Notes under the pieces: generated by a model
Database searches by the model: none
What the model was told of the DNA's origin: nothing
Seen by the model: the letters and a program-made list of their open reading frames with translations, nothing else
Source: Diaporthe sp. PMI_573
Lineage: Eukaryota > Ascomycota > Sordariomycetes > Diaporthales > Diaporthaceae
DNA: 64,000 bases
Reading direction: 5' to 3'
NCBI GenBank assembly: GCA_021399435.1
Contig: JAJTUP010000004.1
Coordinates: 310,001-374,000 of the forward strand
Position numbers and translations under genes: made by a program
Shown: positions 22,426 to 34,336 of the stretch, one piece after another
How positions within the stretch are numbered: the stretch's first letter is position 1
Layout: every line of letters begins with the position of its first letter

Positions 22426-25400
22426 GGCGAGGAAGAGTCTGCTATGCCTGGACGGCTGTGTCGAGATGCGAGCTTGAGAGCAAGACCCCGAGGTACTCAG
22501 GTGCGGTGTGACGATGCTGTCTCACGAGACGGACCGGGCTTAGGCCTGGTTGAAAGTGAAGGACTCAGCCGGGCTTGGGCCGAGCGTGGTGTGGTATGGT
22601 GTGTTTTTGCGCAGACAGCCGATCAAGTAGACCGATGAGTGTAGATATCAAGACCTGGTGACGAGAGATGGCTTGATGGGCAGGCAGCAGGAGGACCAGT
22701 GTACTGTGTAGTAGTGAAAACGGCCAGCTCTGGAACAAAGAGGTTGGACCGGGAAGACGAGGGGGTTCTTCGGAGGACACAGCAAGGAGACCCAAAGGTC
22801 CAAGACACTGGGTCGGTCGAATGAGTCGAGTTGGCAGGAGTGGAGACGCGTCTTTAGAGGCAGCAGGAACAGGAGGGAGTGTCAAAGACTAGAGAGACGG
22901 AGTGTGTTTGTAAAGGGGATGTGTCTGTAAGGGCACGAGACACAAGATCTGGTGAACGGTGACTACTACTAGGTAGACAATAACTGAGTGACTGAACGAC
23001 CGAGTGACTGACTAATTGGCGGAGTGCCTGCCAGTGAAGAGGGAGATATCGAGAAGGAGGAAGAGTGTGGCTCGATTGTTTAGATTATTGGAGGAGACAG
23101 GTGGTGCGGTGTGACAAGAAAGTCGGGCGTAGGCAGAGTGACTGGTGGGGATCCGCCCGAGATTATCTATGTGATTTGCCCGCGTGCTGGCGGGGTCCGA
23201 TGCCGAACGTCGAGGGGCAACCCGCAGAATGTCGAGAGGGTAACCTTGAGGAGGGACAAGGAGAGAGAGTAGCAGCAGAAACAGGAATAGGGAAGTGGGC
23301 TGGACTGGAATGGGCACCGATGCGACGAGATGCAAGGGGAGGAGGGAAAGAAGGAGGGGACCTTGGAGGTACCTGGGCAGAGGTACAGACCAACCTGCGA
23401 GTACGTATTTATTCGGAGCAAGTGAGGCCCATGCGAACGCGTGGGCTGTCCTTCTGTCTGTGCTTCTGTCTAGCTGGGGAGGGAAAGTTCAAGGCAGGAC
23501 AGGGCAAGGCAGGGCAAGGCAAGGCCAGACCCAGCCAGGTCATGTCCGATTCGGTCATAGGAAAGGGCGGAGCGGAGTCGGACGAGGCAAGGCAAGGTTT
23601 GTGGTCTGGAAGAAAGAGAGCGATGATGAAACAGGAAAAACCGGCGGCAGTGGGATGTGGGATGTGCATGTGCATGTACAGCATGTACAGCATGTACATG
23701 TGGATTGTATGTACACGTACATGGACATACAAGGCGAGCGAGCAAGCGGCCAAAAAAGGCTTGAAGAAAGAGGGAGGGTTGGCCATGGATGGGCGGGCGG
23801 ATGGTTGGGATGATTTGCAGGGGCGGGAGACGGAGATTCTCAAGGTAGCGAGCGAGCGAGGAGACTGGCCGTCGCTGGTACCTTTCCACCACTCCAAATA
23901 TCACTCTTGGGCACTCTTGGGCACTCTTGGGCTTTTCTTTTGACATGGTGGTTGCATGAAAGTATCAACGAGAGGATGATAGAGGCTTGAGACAAGGAGA
24001 GACATTGGGAACAAGAGCGTTGATACCAAGCACACTCAAGAAGCATCAACGGCCAACATGCAAACGAAACGGACCTCCAGAGTAATAAACGGCGGTTGTT
24101 GGTGTTGACGTTGATGTTGGGCCAGAGTGCTTTCCGTTTTCGAACTCCCTTCCCCTACAGATGGTACAGATCGTGCAGGGTCGACAGCCAGCCTTGGCCG
24201 TCATTGTGTCCGGGAGCTTCGGCGGATGGGTTTGATGGGGTCAGTCAATCAAATCCAACAGGTGAGGTCAGACGGCGGATGGGTCCCAGCAGAGAAGGCG
24301 TGACATGTAATGACTGATTGATAAGTCACAACGTGGATCTGCAGCGGGGCGTTGTTGCTGTGGCTGGTGCTTGAACTGGTCGATTGGATCGATTGATGGA
24401 TGGATTGGATCGCGCCTGCTTGCGCCTACATTAGTGTGGTCTTCACACACACCCTTTCTGGCAGTCGCTGGGTGGACGGTCCCTTCCCCACCTTCCCGAG
24501 CTCACGGGCACCAAAAAAACAAACCAACTCATGCATGATTGACTAACTGACTGTCGCCCATCGCGGATTCATCATCTCGCAATTTCTTGTTATTTTGGCG
24601 GGGACTCGTGCCTCTCACACCCTCCCATCGCCTGATGACTCTCTGGCCACCGCCAGTGATCGTCACATATCATCTGGAATAAGCTTTCAACACCCACCCG
24701 GTCCACGGAGTAACTTATTGTTGTTTTGATGTGTCTGGTTGCACCAACGGAACTGCCAGACTAGACCAGCGACAGGCTGCAGTGTCACCGAAGCATCCGG
24801 ACGTCGCTATAGCCCCTCCCTCTCGATAATAAGCATCGTCCCATCTGTCCTGTCCTCTCCTGTCTTATCCTAATCTGTCTTGCCTTGCAGTCATTTTCTT
24901 CCAACCTCTTGTCATCTGCTGGGCGCCGTCCGTCAGCACTACCCGATCCAACCAGTCAAGCTTTTAAGGCCGAGATTGCTGCTTGGTAATTCATCCGGAC
25001 CCCTGCTACATACAGTACATGCCGTGCATGCCTCTGGATAGCTGGACCGCGAGACTTTGTTCATGTATGCCTCTCTGGCTCCGTCTCTCGCTCTCCACAT
25101 CGACCCGTCTTATTGCCGACCCGCGACCCTTGTTTGCCTTTCGGGTCCGCCTCGAGGATCCACCCCCGAAACCAGGATCGACGTCGCCCCCGATATCTGC
25201 CGGGCCTGGCCTGTCCTGCCACGGCCTGCCAACAAGCCAATCTGCCGACCACTGATCGCTCACTGCGACTGTGACGCTCCTCTGAACCCTGCCCTTTCAC
25301 CTGCCGCTGTCTACGCGGTCTACGCAGCCGAAACCATCTCAGTAGCATTCACTCACTCGAGCCTTCGAGCCAACAATCGTCTTTTTTTTTTTTCACTCTC

Positions 25401-28400
25401 CCCGCCGTGCTGATTGCCTGGCGATTTACTCCGGATCGGCGCTGACCCCAATGCACCTCGGCGCCTGAGCCCTCGGCTGTCACCAGCTGCTCTGCCTCTG
25501 CCAGGTTTCGCCCGGTCCTCTAGACTTTGTTCTACGTCGCAGTGACATGCCAGCCATGACAGTCTGATGACGGCATTACCCACATGAGACTGTGCCAGGC
25601 ACGTGCTTCTACTCGGGACGATCGCCACACCACTCCACGCCCGCACCCCCTGTCTGGTCCCGGTCCAGCTCCGCGATTTCTGTCCGGATGGGGAAATCTT
25701 GTTGCGCCTCGTTTTCGCGCCTCTCCTTGCCAACTTGCCTCGGACCAGAGATCCTAATGGGACCGATCCTTGGTGCTCAGATGCTCGTTTTCTCCGTCAA
25801 ACAACGGCCCGGAGGTTAAATCAATATTGAGGATGCAAAGCCTGGCCACTCACAGGTGGACGAGCCATCGTACCATCAGCCGGCCGCAGCAAAGTCAATT
25901 CGGCTTGACAATCAGAACCAGGCGCGCGCTTCGAGATCACCGTCTACGGTCGCGTCAGGTACGATGGTCGTTGAAATTGTCGTGACAGTGTCGAGACTCT
26001 TGAAAAGGCGCCCAAAGAGGCATCTGACGGCCCCAAGCACACTGGACGTTGTCCAACAGCAGTCTGGCTTACTCGCACACGCATGCGGCTCAACCAAGAC
26101 ATCCTTCTATTTTGGGATTTAAGCTTTCCCACCAGCCAGTTCCCCCCAGATGAGGGGCCTGCGACCCTTAGCGATGTATAGCAATCTGAGTGTGTGCTCA
26201 GCCCCGGCCCCAGACCTGGTTCAGGACCACCTCCACCGAATTCGTGGCTAGGGCCTCAGTTGTTGCTGGCACATATGCCGCCATGCTTCTCTCACCATCT
26301 TGTGAAAAGAATTTGTCCAATATTATACCGCTCGGCCGAAACCGCCCCCTTTCACACACAAGCCGGTAGTTCATCCTGTGACACCGTGGCGCTCAGGCGT
26401 CTTGAATGAAAAGACTTAGCAACCTTGAGATCCGTCCGCGTTATAGCATTTCTTTTCCTCGTACCTTTATCTATTTGTGAAGTTGCTTTAATTTTGCCGT
26501 TTTGGCTACCCGTGTAGGTGGTTCAACATGCTTCTGGTTTGAGGGTGATGCGGCCCAGACCATAGTTCTGAAAGCCTCGACAGATTTTCCATATCATCAC
26601 AGTCTCTTTCTTTCCACCACGGTGGAGCAAGCGCACAGCGAAACAGACCCAAAAGGCAGACAAGATCTACACAAACTTACGCAAGCCTATGCCTATGTGT
26701 TTTATATATGCCCTGCCTGGCTTCTGTACATCTTACACGTAGCATGTCATCTCTTCTCTGAATTTATTAACGGCATGAGTGTTGACGGAACCTATTTCTC
26801 TTTTCTCAAACTCAATTCAACCCCTACGCATAGACAGTACAGGAAAAACCATCACCCTTAATATATTTTCCCCAACACAGACTCCATTTTCACGGCAAGC
26901 ATGCAGTAGCTCCCGTTGCACGTTTTGGAAGGGATCGGGTGAAGGACGTACTGCGTGCATGTGTGTCAGTGGGTAGGGGTTTACGGGGCGGTCGGGCGGC
27001 CCGGAGCATGCTCGAGCCACTCACCTTGGGGAGTTGTGTGAGGGAGAGGTACTTGTCGGTGACCTGACCTCATGTACCTGTATCTCACCACCGCCACTTG
27101 CTCGACCGGGCCCGTCCGTTCCCCGGCAGTTGGCCGCCGACGTGGTTCCTGGAGGGTCCCCTGAGGGGTCCTCGGCATCAAACCTGAATGGACAGACAGA
27201 CCGTTCAACATTTGATACTGTTCAGGCATGTATCCACCATCCTCGATCCCCTGACGCCTATTTAAATCTGCATGGATGACCTTTGTGCCATACTGGCGGG
27301 AATGTGGGTAGGGTCCTGTCCCCCTTGTCACACCAAGGATTGCTGGACTTTCACTGACTATTAAACTAGGCGACCTTCTGGTATACTTTACCTGCAAGAC
27401 ACGTATCATTCTAATTTCAAATGTAATCTTACCCGAGTGCGTTGAGAAGGTCTGATGAAGTACACCAAGTCTGGTCTGACCTAAAGCAAACAGCACAGTA
27501 CCTGTATGTCCAGCACTCCCAAACTCACCGAGCACTGCCTCTTTTTGTTCGTTCACACTGCGACTGCGACATGCGAGATACGAGATGCATGACGGAACTC
27601 TCACTCGGACCAAGAGCTGTTTTCGTGACACCGCTACAGGGTGGCAGCCCAGGCGCTTCAATGCCACCTCTAAGGTTTTCGCAACCTCCACGCTCGGTAG
27701 GTACATGCGAATCATTTTCGTCTCTCATGGGCAACCGAGGAGTAACTATGATACAATGTCACCCACTCACTGCCCGGGTCGGTTGGGGCTCTCCCCCGGC
27801 GGTCAGGGCAAACACAGTTGAGGAACGGAAGCCGGCGAATGATGTAGCGAACTAGGATGTGTGTCAACATTTATATCATCCCCAGTTGACAGTGAGGCGG
27901 CCATGGGTGGTATGTACGTGATTGTCTGGATGGACTGCGCTGGAATACGTTTACCAGATCCACTTGGGCGGCACCGACGACTGCAGACCATCGAGGGAAG
28001 AGACGAAGCTCTGTCGGAGATGCCTCGGGGTCGGATATCCTCAGACACGCGGCGTAGGGGGCAGAACAATGCTTCCAACGCAGTGGCATCCACGATCATC
28101 GATGGACGGATCCGCCATCTTTAGCCGCCTATATCTAGCAAAACCTGTCCGTTCCGGTGATGCGAGCTCTAGACGTTTTCACAATCTGATACTGATATAC
28201 ACACAGGTAGGCAAAGCCATCGCTGCGCCATGTCAACGCTAATCGATAATTAGAATGAAGGAGGGTAATTTCTAATAATCTAAAAACGCCGGAGCTATGC
28301 TAGTCTGTCATAAAGAGACCATGACACATTATCATATGCTTTCCTCTCTTTCTCGGGTCGTTTCTTTCCCTCGTCGCCATTTCACCCAACGAACAGCAAG

Positions 28401-28630
28401 TTGAGGTTGGTGGCGCACACCATTCGCACATTAAAAGCAAAGGGGCGATCCCTCGGGCCGCGGAGAAGGCTCCTTCGCGCGTTGACGACCAACCGCTCCT
28501 GCGACTGCAACATCACGTGCAATGAGAGAACTGAAACGCAACCGGAGCAAGTGGAGGTCTGGGGATGGGGGGCACGTTTTTCGCCCACCATGGCAGGGTG
28601 TACTCGATGGCACACACGGGGCTTTCCTCC
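22426..28630. other. Gene-poor 6.2-kb region with simple repeats
   Basis: No convincing exon chain on either strand. It contains AGGCA-type repeats (23490-23527), GCATGTACA-type repeats (23665-23700), three exact copies of cactcttggg (23902-23931), a GATTGGATC-type tract (24380-24412), and a pyrimidine-rich stretch (24840-24905). Long frames at 23065-23943 (+) and 26981-27715 (-) are low-complexity or random-looking. It may be long 5' regulatory sequence of the methyltransferase gene or carry non-coding transcripts; that is inference. Confidence 0.5.
23902..23931 (+). repeat. 10-bp tandem repeat, three exact copies
   Basis: The unit cactcttggg occurs three times head to tail (23902, 23912, 23922) and is followed by cttttc. 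It lies in the gene-poor interval upstream of the methyltransferase gene. Confidence 0.95.
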
Positions 28631-30838
28631 TCACAGCCTGGCTCTGCCCTGGGACAGGCTCTCCCAGTCCGCGCGGGTGAAGGGCACGTAGGTATCGCCG
28701 CGGGCCCAGTAGATGGTGTCGTCGCTGGATAGCTTGTCCGGGTCAACGCCCTCGGCCTTGAGCGGCACCTTGTTCTGCTTGTGGTTTCCTGTGCTGAGGG
28801 GCTCCGAGACGAGGCGGATGAAGATTGGCACGGCGTATTTGGGGAGGTTGGCGCGGGCGTGTCTAATCACTTGTGGTTAGAAGCAACTCACTTACACCGA
28901 GAAGACCGGTTGGGGGAAGCCTTGGAAGGCTCATCCGAGGTCGACTCACCTTAAGAAATCCGCATAGTCAAAGACCTCCCGCTTCGACTCATCGATCAAC
29001 AGCGCCACGGCACCAGCCCGCCCCTCATGCCCGGGCAGCTGCACGCCGTAGACGACTGCCTCGATGATGCCCCCGCCGTACGTGCCAAGAACGTCGCTCA
29101 CCTCGGTGGTGCTAACATTCTCGCCCTTCCAGCGGAAAGTGTCGCCAAGCCGGTCAGAGAAGAACCAGCGGCCGTCCTTGTCCCGGCGCAGGGCGTCGCC
29201 TGTGCGGAAGTAAGCATCGCCCTTTACGAAGACGTCGCGGGCGATCTTGGCGCTGGTGGCACCGTCGTTGTCCCAATAGCCGCGGAACGTGCGGCCGGGC
29301 AGCTTGCTCTCGTAGTCGAGGCGGACGAGAATCTCACCGCCCTCTTCGAAGGGCGGGCGGGTGGCAAAGCCCGTCTTCGGGTCGCGAAGCAGCTCGCCCG
29401 TCTCGGCGTCGGTGGCGGCGGGCACGTACTGGCGCGAGAAGAAAGCCCGCAGAATCAGCCCGTGCACGCCCAGCGACTTGGCCGTGAAGTCGCCCCTGCT
29501 CGAGTTGTCAAGCCCGAACATGAGCTCTGTCGAGTTGTAGAACTCGTGGATCGTGCCGATGCCGAAGCGGTCCCGGAACGGGATCCATACATCGCCGCGT
29601 AGCCCGTTGCCGAGGACCGTGTGGACGTTGTGGGCGCGGTCGAGCGGCGACGGCGGCTGCGCGAGTAGATACCTCAGGGCCTCCCCCACGTAGATGAAGA
29701 ATGTCGCTCGCGAGGCGCGGATGTCATCCCAGAAGGTGCGGGCGTGAAATTTAGGGGCTATGCAGAGGGTATCGCGGGTCTGGGTGGTGGGTACGGGGTG
29801 TTAGTTGATGAGGGAGGCCAAGCCAGTGCCCAGGTGAGGTAGGGCATATCTGTCTCTGAGAACGTACCAAAAGCTGCAGGATGGCGTGAAGGCCGCCTGT
29901 CATGTGATAGTAGGGCATACAGTTGTAGCATCTCTGGTCTATATTGCTAATCTCCCCGAATCCGCGGCGCTTTACCGCTGCTGACAGGAAGGCGACAGCC
30001 ATGGGAAACGAGATGGCTTTCGGGAGGCCGGTCGTACCGCTCGTGTAAGCCAGGGCTAGCGGCGCGTCCACACCGACACCCTTTCGCAGGTCATCACCAG
30101 GCCGAACGGGCTCCATGCCGAGGATATGCCCGCGCACATCACCGAGCCGGCAGATGCGGTGGCCGCTGGCCTCGAGGTCGCCACGCACGGCATCTAGTCG
30201 TTCAAGCACGTCCCCGTCATCGTCGGCGAGGATGAGCTTGACCTTTGCAATCCTGACGGAGTGGATCAGGGCCTTGGCGGCGAGGTTGGTGTTCACCAGG
30301 GCCGGGGCGGCGCCAATAGCCAGGAGGCCGTACCAGGCACAAACCATGTCTGGGGAGTTGCCCATCAGGAGGGCAACGTATTGCCCAGGCTGGACGCCCT
30401 GGGCGAGGAACCATTGTGCGAATTGGTTGACGCGGGCGTAGGTCTGGTTGTAAGTGAGGCACTCGCCATGAGACCAAATGGCTTCTGAGTCCCCTTTCTC
30501 ACTGACTGCCTCTTCAAAGCTATAGTATATGGAAAGGCGACCCTTGGAGGCTATCACACAAAAATCAGTCCAAGCTTGAAAGGAGAGGCCGGGGCGAAGG
30601 CCTCGGATATTTGATATCCGGGGAGTGTAGGGGAGAGGATGGCGTCCCGATATTTTCATCTGAGGTCATGACCTTGTTAATACTCACCTGTCTTGGTTAA
30701 TACTGAAAAGGCCGCCCTACGGCCCAGGAGAAAGTTAAGGTCCTGGCCAATAGAGAAGCGAGCATTGAGGTAGGCGAGGCCTGCCACAGCAGCAGCAGCC
30801 TTGCCCACGAGGGCAGCGGGTACTTTAGGCGGTGGCAT
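28631..30838 (-). CDS. Very-long-chain acyl-CoA synthetase / fatty acid transporter (Fat1-like)
   Basis: Four exons, complement of 28631-28862, 28950-29779, 29868-30550 and 30688-30838; 631 residues, close to the usual length for Fat1/FATP proteins. ATG 30838 starts MPPPKV and a short hydrophobic N-terminal segment. The AMP-binding signature YTSGTTGLPKA is at about 219-229, followed by CYNCMPYYHMTGGLHA, EFYNSTELMFG, the FATP motif region RTGDALRRDKDGRWFFSDRLGDTFRWKGENVST (seen in parts), and a C-terminal P-x-F-I-R segment (AVPIFIRLVSEPLSTGNHKQ) as in yeast Fat1. The enzyme couples fatty acid uptake to CoA activation at membranes and peroxisomes. A plausible 5'-UTR intron (donor GTAAGT near 30915, acceptor near 30864) lies upstream. 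Confidence 0.9.
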
Positions 30839-32778
30839 CAGTAAGGCTCTTCGATATCTATAAAGTGAGATGCCCTTGAAGAGACCAGGACGAAAATTAA
30901 TACTAAACACTTACCCAGAGACATAGCTGTGCTGATGTACAAAGCAAGCCCTTCGTCCTGGTCTTCTCTGAGCACAGGGGGAAGGGGTGTCTGATTCGAT
31001 GTCGACTTGGCAGGTAGCGACGATGCAGCTCGGCCCGTTGTAGCAGTCACCGCGAAACTCTAAAGGGCAGTCCGATTCCAGTTCGAGCGAATGTGTGGTT
31101 CTGGTGTTGAGGACCTGCAACGGCTTCGGGAAGTGGGATTAGGCAAGTTGGCCTCAACAGAGACACCAGCAAGTGAGAGAGATAGAGTAGGTCTTGCTCG
31201 AATTCCGGGTCGTCTTCACTTGAGCATGACTGGTTCCAGTACAGTCCGTTCACCTCGTCTTGTCACCTTGACCCATTTCACGCCCAGCTGAGTCGGGGAA
31301 CCTGCAAGTGAATTTTCTCCAGGGCGAAGCAAGACAAGCTGGCGATATAGGGACAGGACCAGAGGCAGCACATGGAATTTGCTGAGGATACCATGTTTCC
31401 TACCACTTCCGCCGTCTGTTTCATTCATCCTCCGAACCCCGTGGGCTTCTTCCGCTCAACAGGCCGGGCTGCAGCTGGCGGCAGCTAGCATGGATCGAGA
31501 AGAGGGCCGAGGCTCGCAGGAACCAGCAGATCCCAAGACGGGTCAAGTGGAGAACAGGAATGGCCTCCGCTTGGTGGACGGGCTGGGGTGATGTGAAGGC
31601 CATGTGGTTTCATTGAATGCACCCTTGAGCCTGCATGCAGCGAGGGAGTGGTCCAGTGGATCATGATGCGAGCAAGGGAACAGGGATGGTTCCGTGTGTG
31701 TGTGCGCACACTTGTGTTAGCGAGGGCAGACAGACAGAGAGACATCCACAACATCACAACACCAATATACCAGCAGCACAATAGACTGGCATAGGTGCTT
31801 GAGAGACGAGGATGTCGAAGAAAATGAAATATGACAGGGGGGTGGGATCAACATTGCAAATTGTCGACTGTCAACTGCAACCCACAGAATAACATCTGCA
31901 TGTTTCACAGAAAACGACCAAAGAAAAAGTGTCGCGGGGTGCTCGTGCCGTCCACTGGGATGGGGAAGTTGATGCAGACGTAAGGCAGAACAAATGCGCA
32001 CCCCGCATCTGCATCTGCATCAAATATGCATCTATGTCTGCATCTTGTACACAAGCATCTCGAACTGAGCTGGAGATGGAAGTGGTTTGACATGAACAAA
32101 AGAGACAGGCTGATGATAATAGCATGCCCAACTGGATGATGCTCCTCCATTGCGCAGTACTGTGTACAGCCCTTACCAGCATCGTGCCGCCCTGACTGTG
32201 CGAAGGGCGAGTCCACCAGGGAGGAAATGAGTGGACAAGCCGGCTGCGAATAAAAGTACTTGGATTGAGGATGGGGATTGCCGCAGACAGATCGTGATCC
32301 CAACAACCTGCAGGTACTTTTAACAGGTTCTGTACCGGATTTCTGCAAAAGGTTGGTGAACAGAAGAGGAGACGAGACCAAGGCCCAATGGGTCTCTGCT
32401 TGCGAATCTGGCCAAAGAATTAATTAGCGTTACATGGTTACATGCCGAGGTCCGGCCGCCCAAACTCCAGACAAGTGCATGACCAGCTCCTCCCAGCTGG
32501 CACCCAGCTGATGGTCTTATCGCTCTTATCGGTACAAGCCTGGTCCGTGCACGCAGCCCACCAAGGTCGATTTTCGAAATTCGGCTTGCCGCTGGCGAAA
32601 GAGTGGAGCCGCCCGTTGTCGATTTTGATCTCGACGTCTGACCTTGCCAATCTTTTGTCTTCCTCTTCCTGAACCTCATCCTCGACACTCCATATCCACA
32701 CCTCGCCAGCAACACCCACGACCACCCCCCTTTCCTCACGTCAATCTCTCCCCAGGAAATCCATCAAACCAAGTCAAA
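30839..32778. other. Intergenic, 1.9 kb, divergent promoters
   Basis: Separates the Fat1-like gene (minus) and the eS19 gene (plus). The final 140 bp before the eS19 start are C/T rich, as is usual for fungal ribosomal-protein promoters. Frames such as 31905-32381 (-) and 32320-32739 (-) have no domain support. Confidence 0.5.
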
Positions 32779-33700
32779 ATGGGTGGCGGTATCTCTGTTC
32801 GCGATGTTGATGTAGGTGTCCCAACTCTTCCAGTCTGACCATCCCACACGACCTGCAAAATGGCACGAGACCGACCACACGCACACACAACACTCGACGA
32901 CAGTCACCACGATAACAATACGACAACCGATCGCACCCCATAGCCATTGCTTCGTGAGGGGAATCAACCCACTCAATCGACTTTGCGCATACAATTATGG
33001 AAGGGCATCGGGTCGACGTTACAAATTGGAGAGAAGAAAAAAAACACCATGGAGCAGGCGTGAGGGGGTCGAAAGACCTCTGAAGACGGAATATTTGCTG
33101 ATGGTGTTTTGTCTTGATCTGCAGTCGCACAAGTTCATCAACGCATACGCTGCGTTCCTGAAGCGTCAGGGCAAGCTGCCCATCCCCGGTATGTAACCCA
33201 CTGACTGACCTCTGATCCTGTTGTATATGTATGAAAACTCTCGGCTGACCACATATCCATCCAGGTTGGGTTGACACGGTCAAGACTGGCCCCGCCAAGG
33301 AGATGCCCCCCCAGGACATCGACTGGTTCTACGTGCGCGCCGCCGCCGTCGCCCGTGCCGTCTACCTGCGCAAGACCATCGGTGTCGGCCGTCTCCGCAA
33401 GATCCACGGAACCGCCAAGAACCGTGGCGCCCGCCCCTCCAAGCACGTCAACGCCTCCGGCTCCGTCGACCGCAAGGTCCTGCAGTCCCTCGAGAAGATC
33501 AACATCGTCGAGATCGACGAGGAGAAGGGAGGCCGCCGCATCACCCAGGCTGGCCAGCGTGATCTGGACCGTACGTTCTTTTGCCCAGCCTTCCAAGGCT
33601 CTGCTTGCCCAACGTCATCAGTTTGGATGCTAATTTATACCGTGTAGGCATTGCTGCCCAGACCGTTGCCGCTGAGGACGAGGAGGAGGATGACGAGTAA
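32779..33700 (+). CDS. RPS19: 40S ribosomal protein eS19 (RPS19)
   Basis: Four exons: 32779-32811, 33125-33188, 33265-33570 and 33648-33700; 151 residues, the usual eukaryotic length. The start ATG encodes MGGGISVRDVD. Conserved segments follow: HKFINAYAAFLKRQGKLPIPGW, then DWFYVRAAAVARAVYLRK, GVGRLRKIHG, KNRGARPSKH, VLQSLEKINIVE, GGRRITQAGQRDLDRIAAQ, and an acidic fungal C-tail (EDEEEDDE). The protein is part of the small subunit head and is needed for 18S rRNA 3' maturation. The first intron is 313 nt, much longer than the others (76 and 77 nt); no snoRNA boxes were found in it by eye. Confidence 0.97.
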
Positions 33701-34336
33701 ACTGTCTGTCTAAAAACATGACGGTGGCGTCGGGTTTGGACTTTTTAACTATGGATTGCTTGGTCATCGGCGTCAAAAAAGGGATCAAAATGGAAATGAT
33801 CTCACGGATTTCGTCTCGGATTTGGGGAAATGATACCACGTCAACATGACCGACCTGCCCCGCCGTTTTCTTTGTTGCCGGTGAAATGCTATTGCAGAGA
33901 CCAAATCCAAGTTCGCCAGTCAAACCCAACATCAAGTTCGTAAGCAGTGGCAATGTGATCGGGCGGTGTCTTGCGTTTGGTGAACAAAGCACCCATATTC
34001 GTGAACTAATGAGCTCGTTACCAATCATTAGTAACATGCTATGATATGACAAGAGTCTGTAGTGAGCTCCGGCGCCTTGCTCCAACCCAACACGCCCTTG
34101 CAAGCGCAAGGTACATGGTCGAAAGGCACGTTGCTGCTACGCTCTCGTATCATACAGGCTTCGTCTCATTGGCCATGTCAACGTCTGCCTCCGTTGAAAG
34201 CCACCAGACAAGGAAGGAGGGTTTTTTCTCTGGCCACAATACAGATTATATATCACGAGAAACCCTCATATCTTCTCCCTCATTCCTCATATACAGACCA
34301 ACCCTCATCCATTCTCGACTCCCATACCCGCATGTC
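33701..34336. terminator. Convergent 3' region of eS19 and Mdm10 genes
   Basis: 636 bp between two stop codons facing each other; it must carry both polyadenylation regions. No gene is seen. Confidence 0.4.

Noticed and set aside
23065..23943. 292-codon plus-strand frame
   Set aside because: Runs through simple repeats, Gly/Lys/Glu rich, no domain, overlapping frames on both strands are equally long.
32320..32739. 139-codon minus-strand frame upstream of eS19
   Set aside because: No domain, overlaps the ribosomal-protein promoter, conflicting frames.
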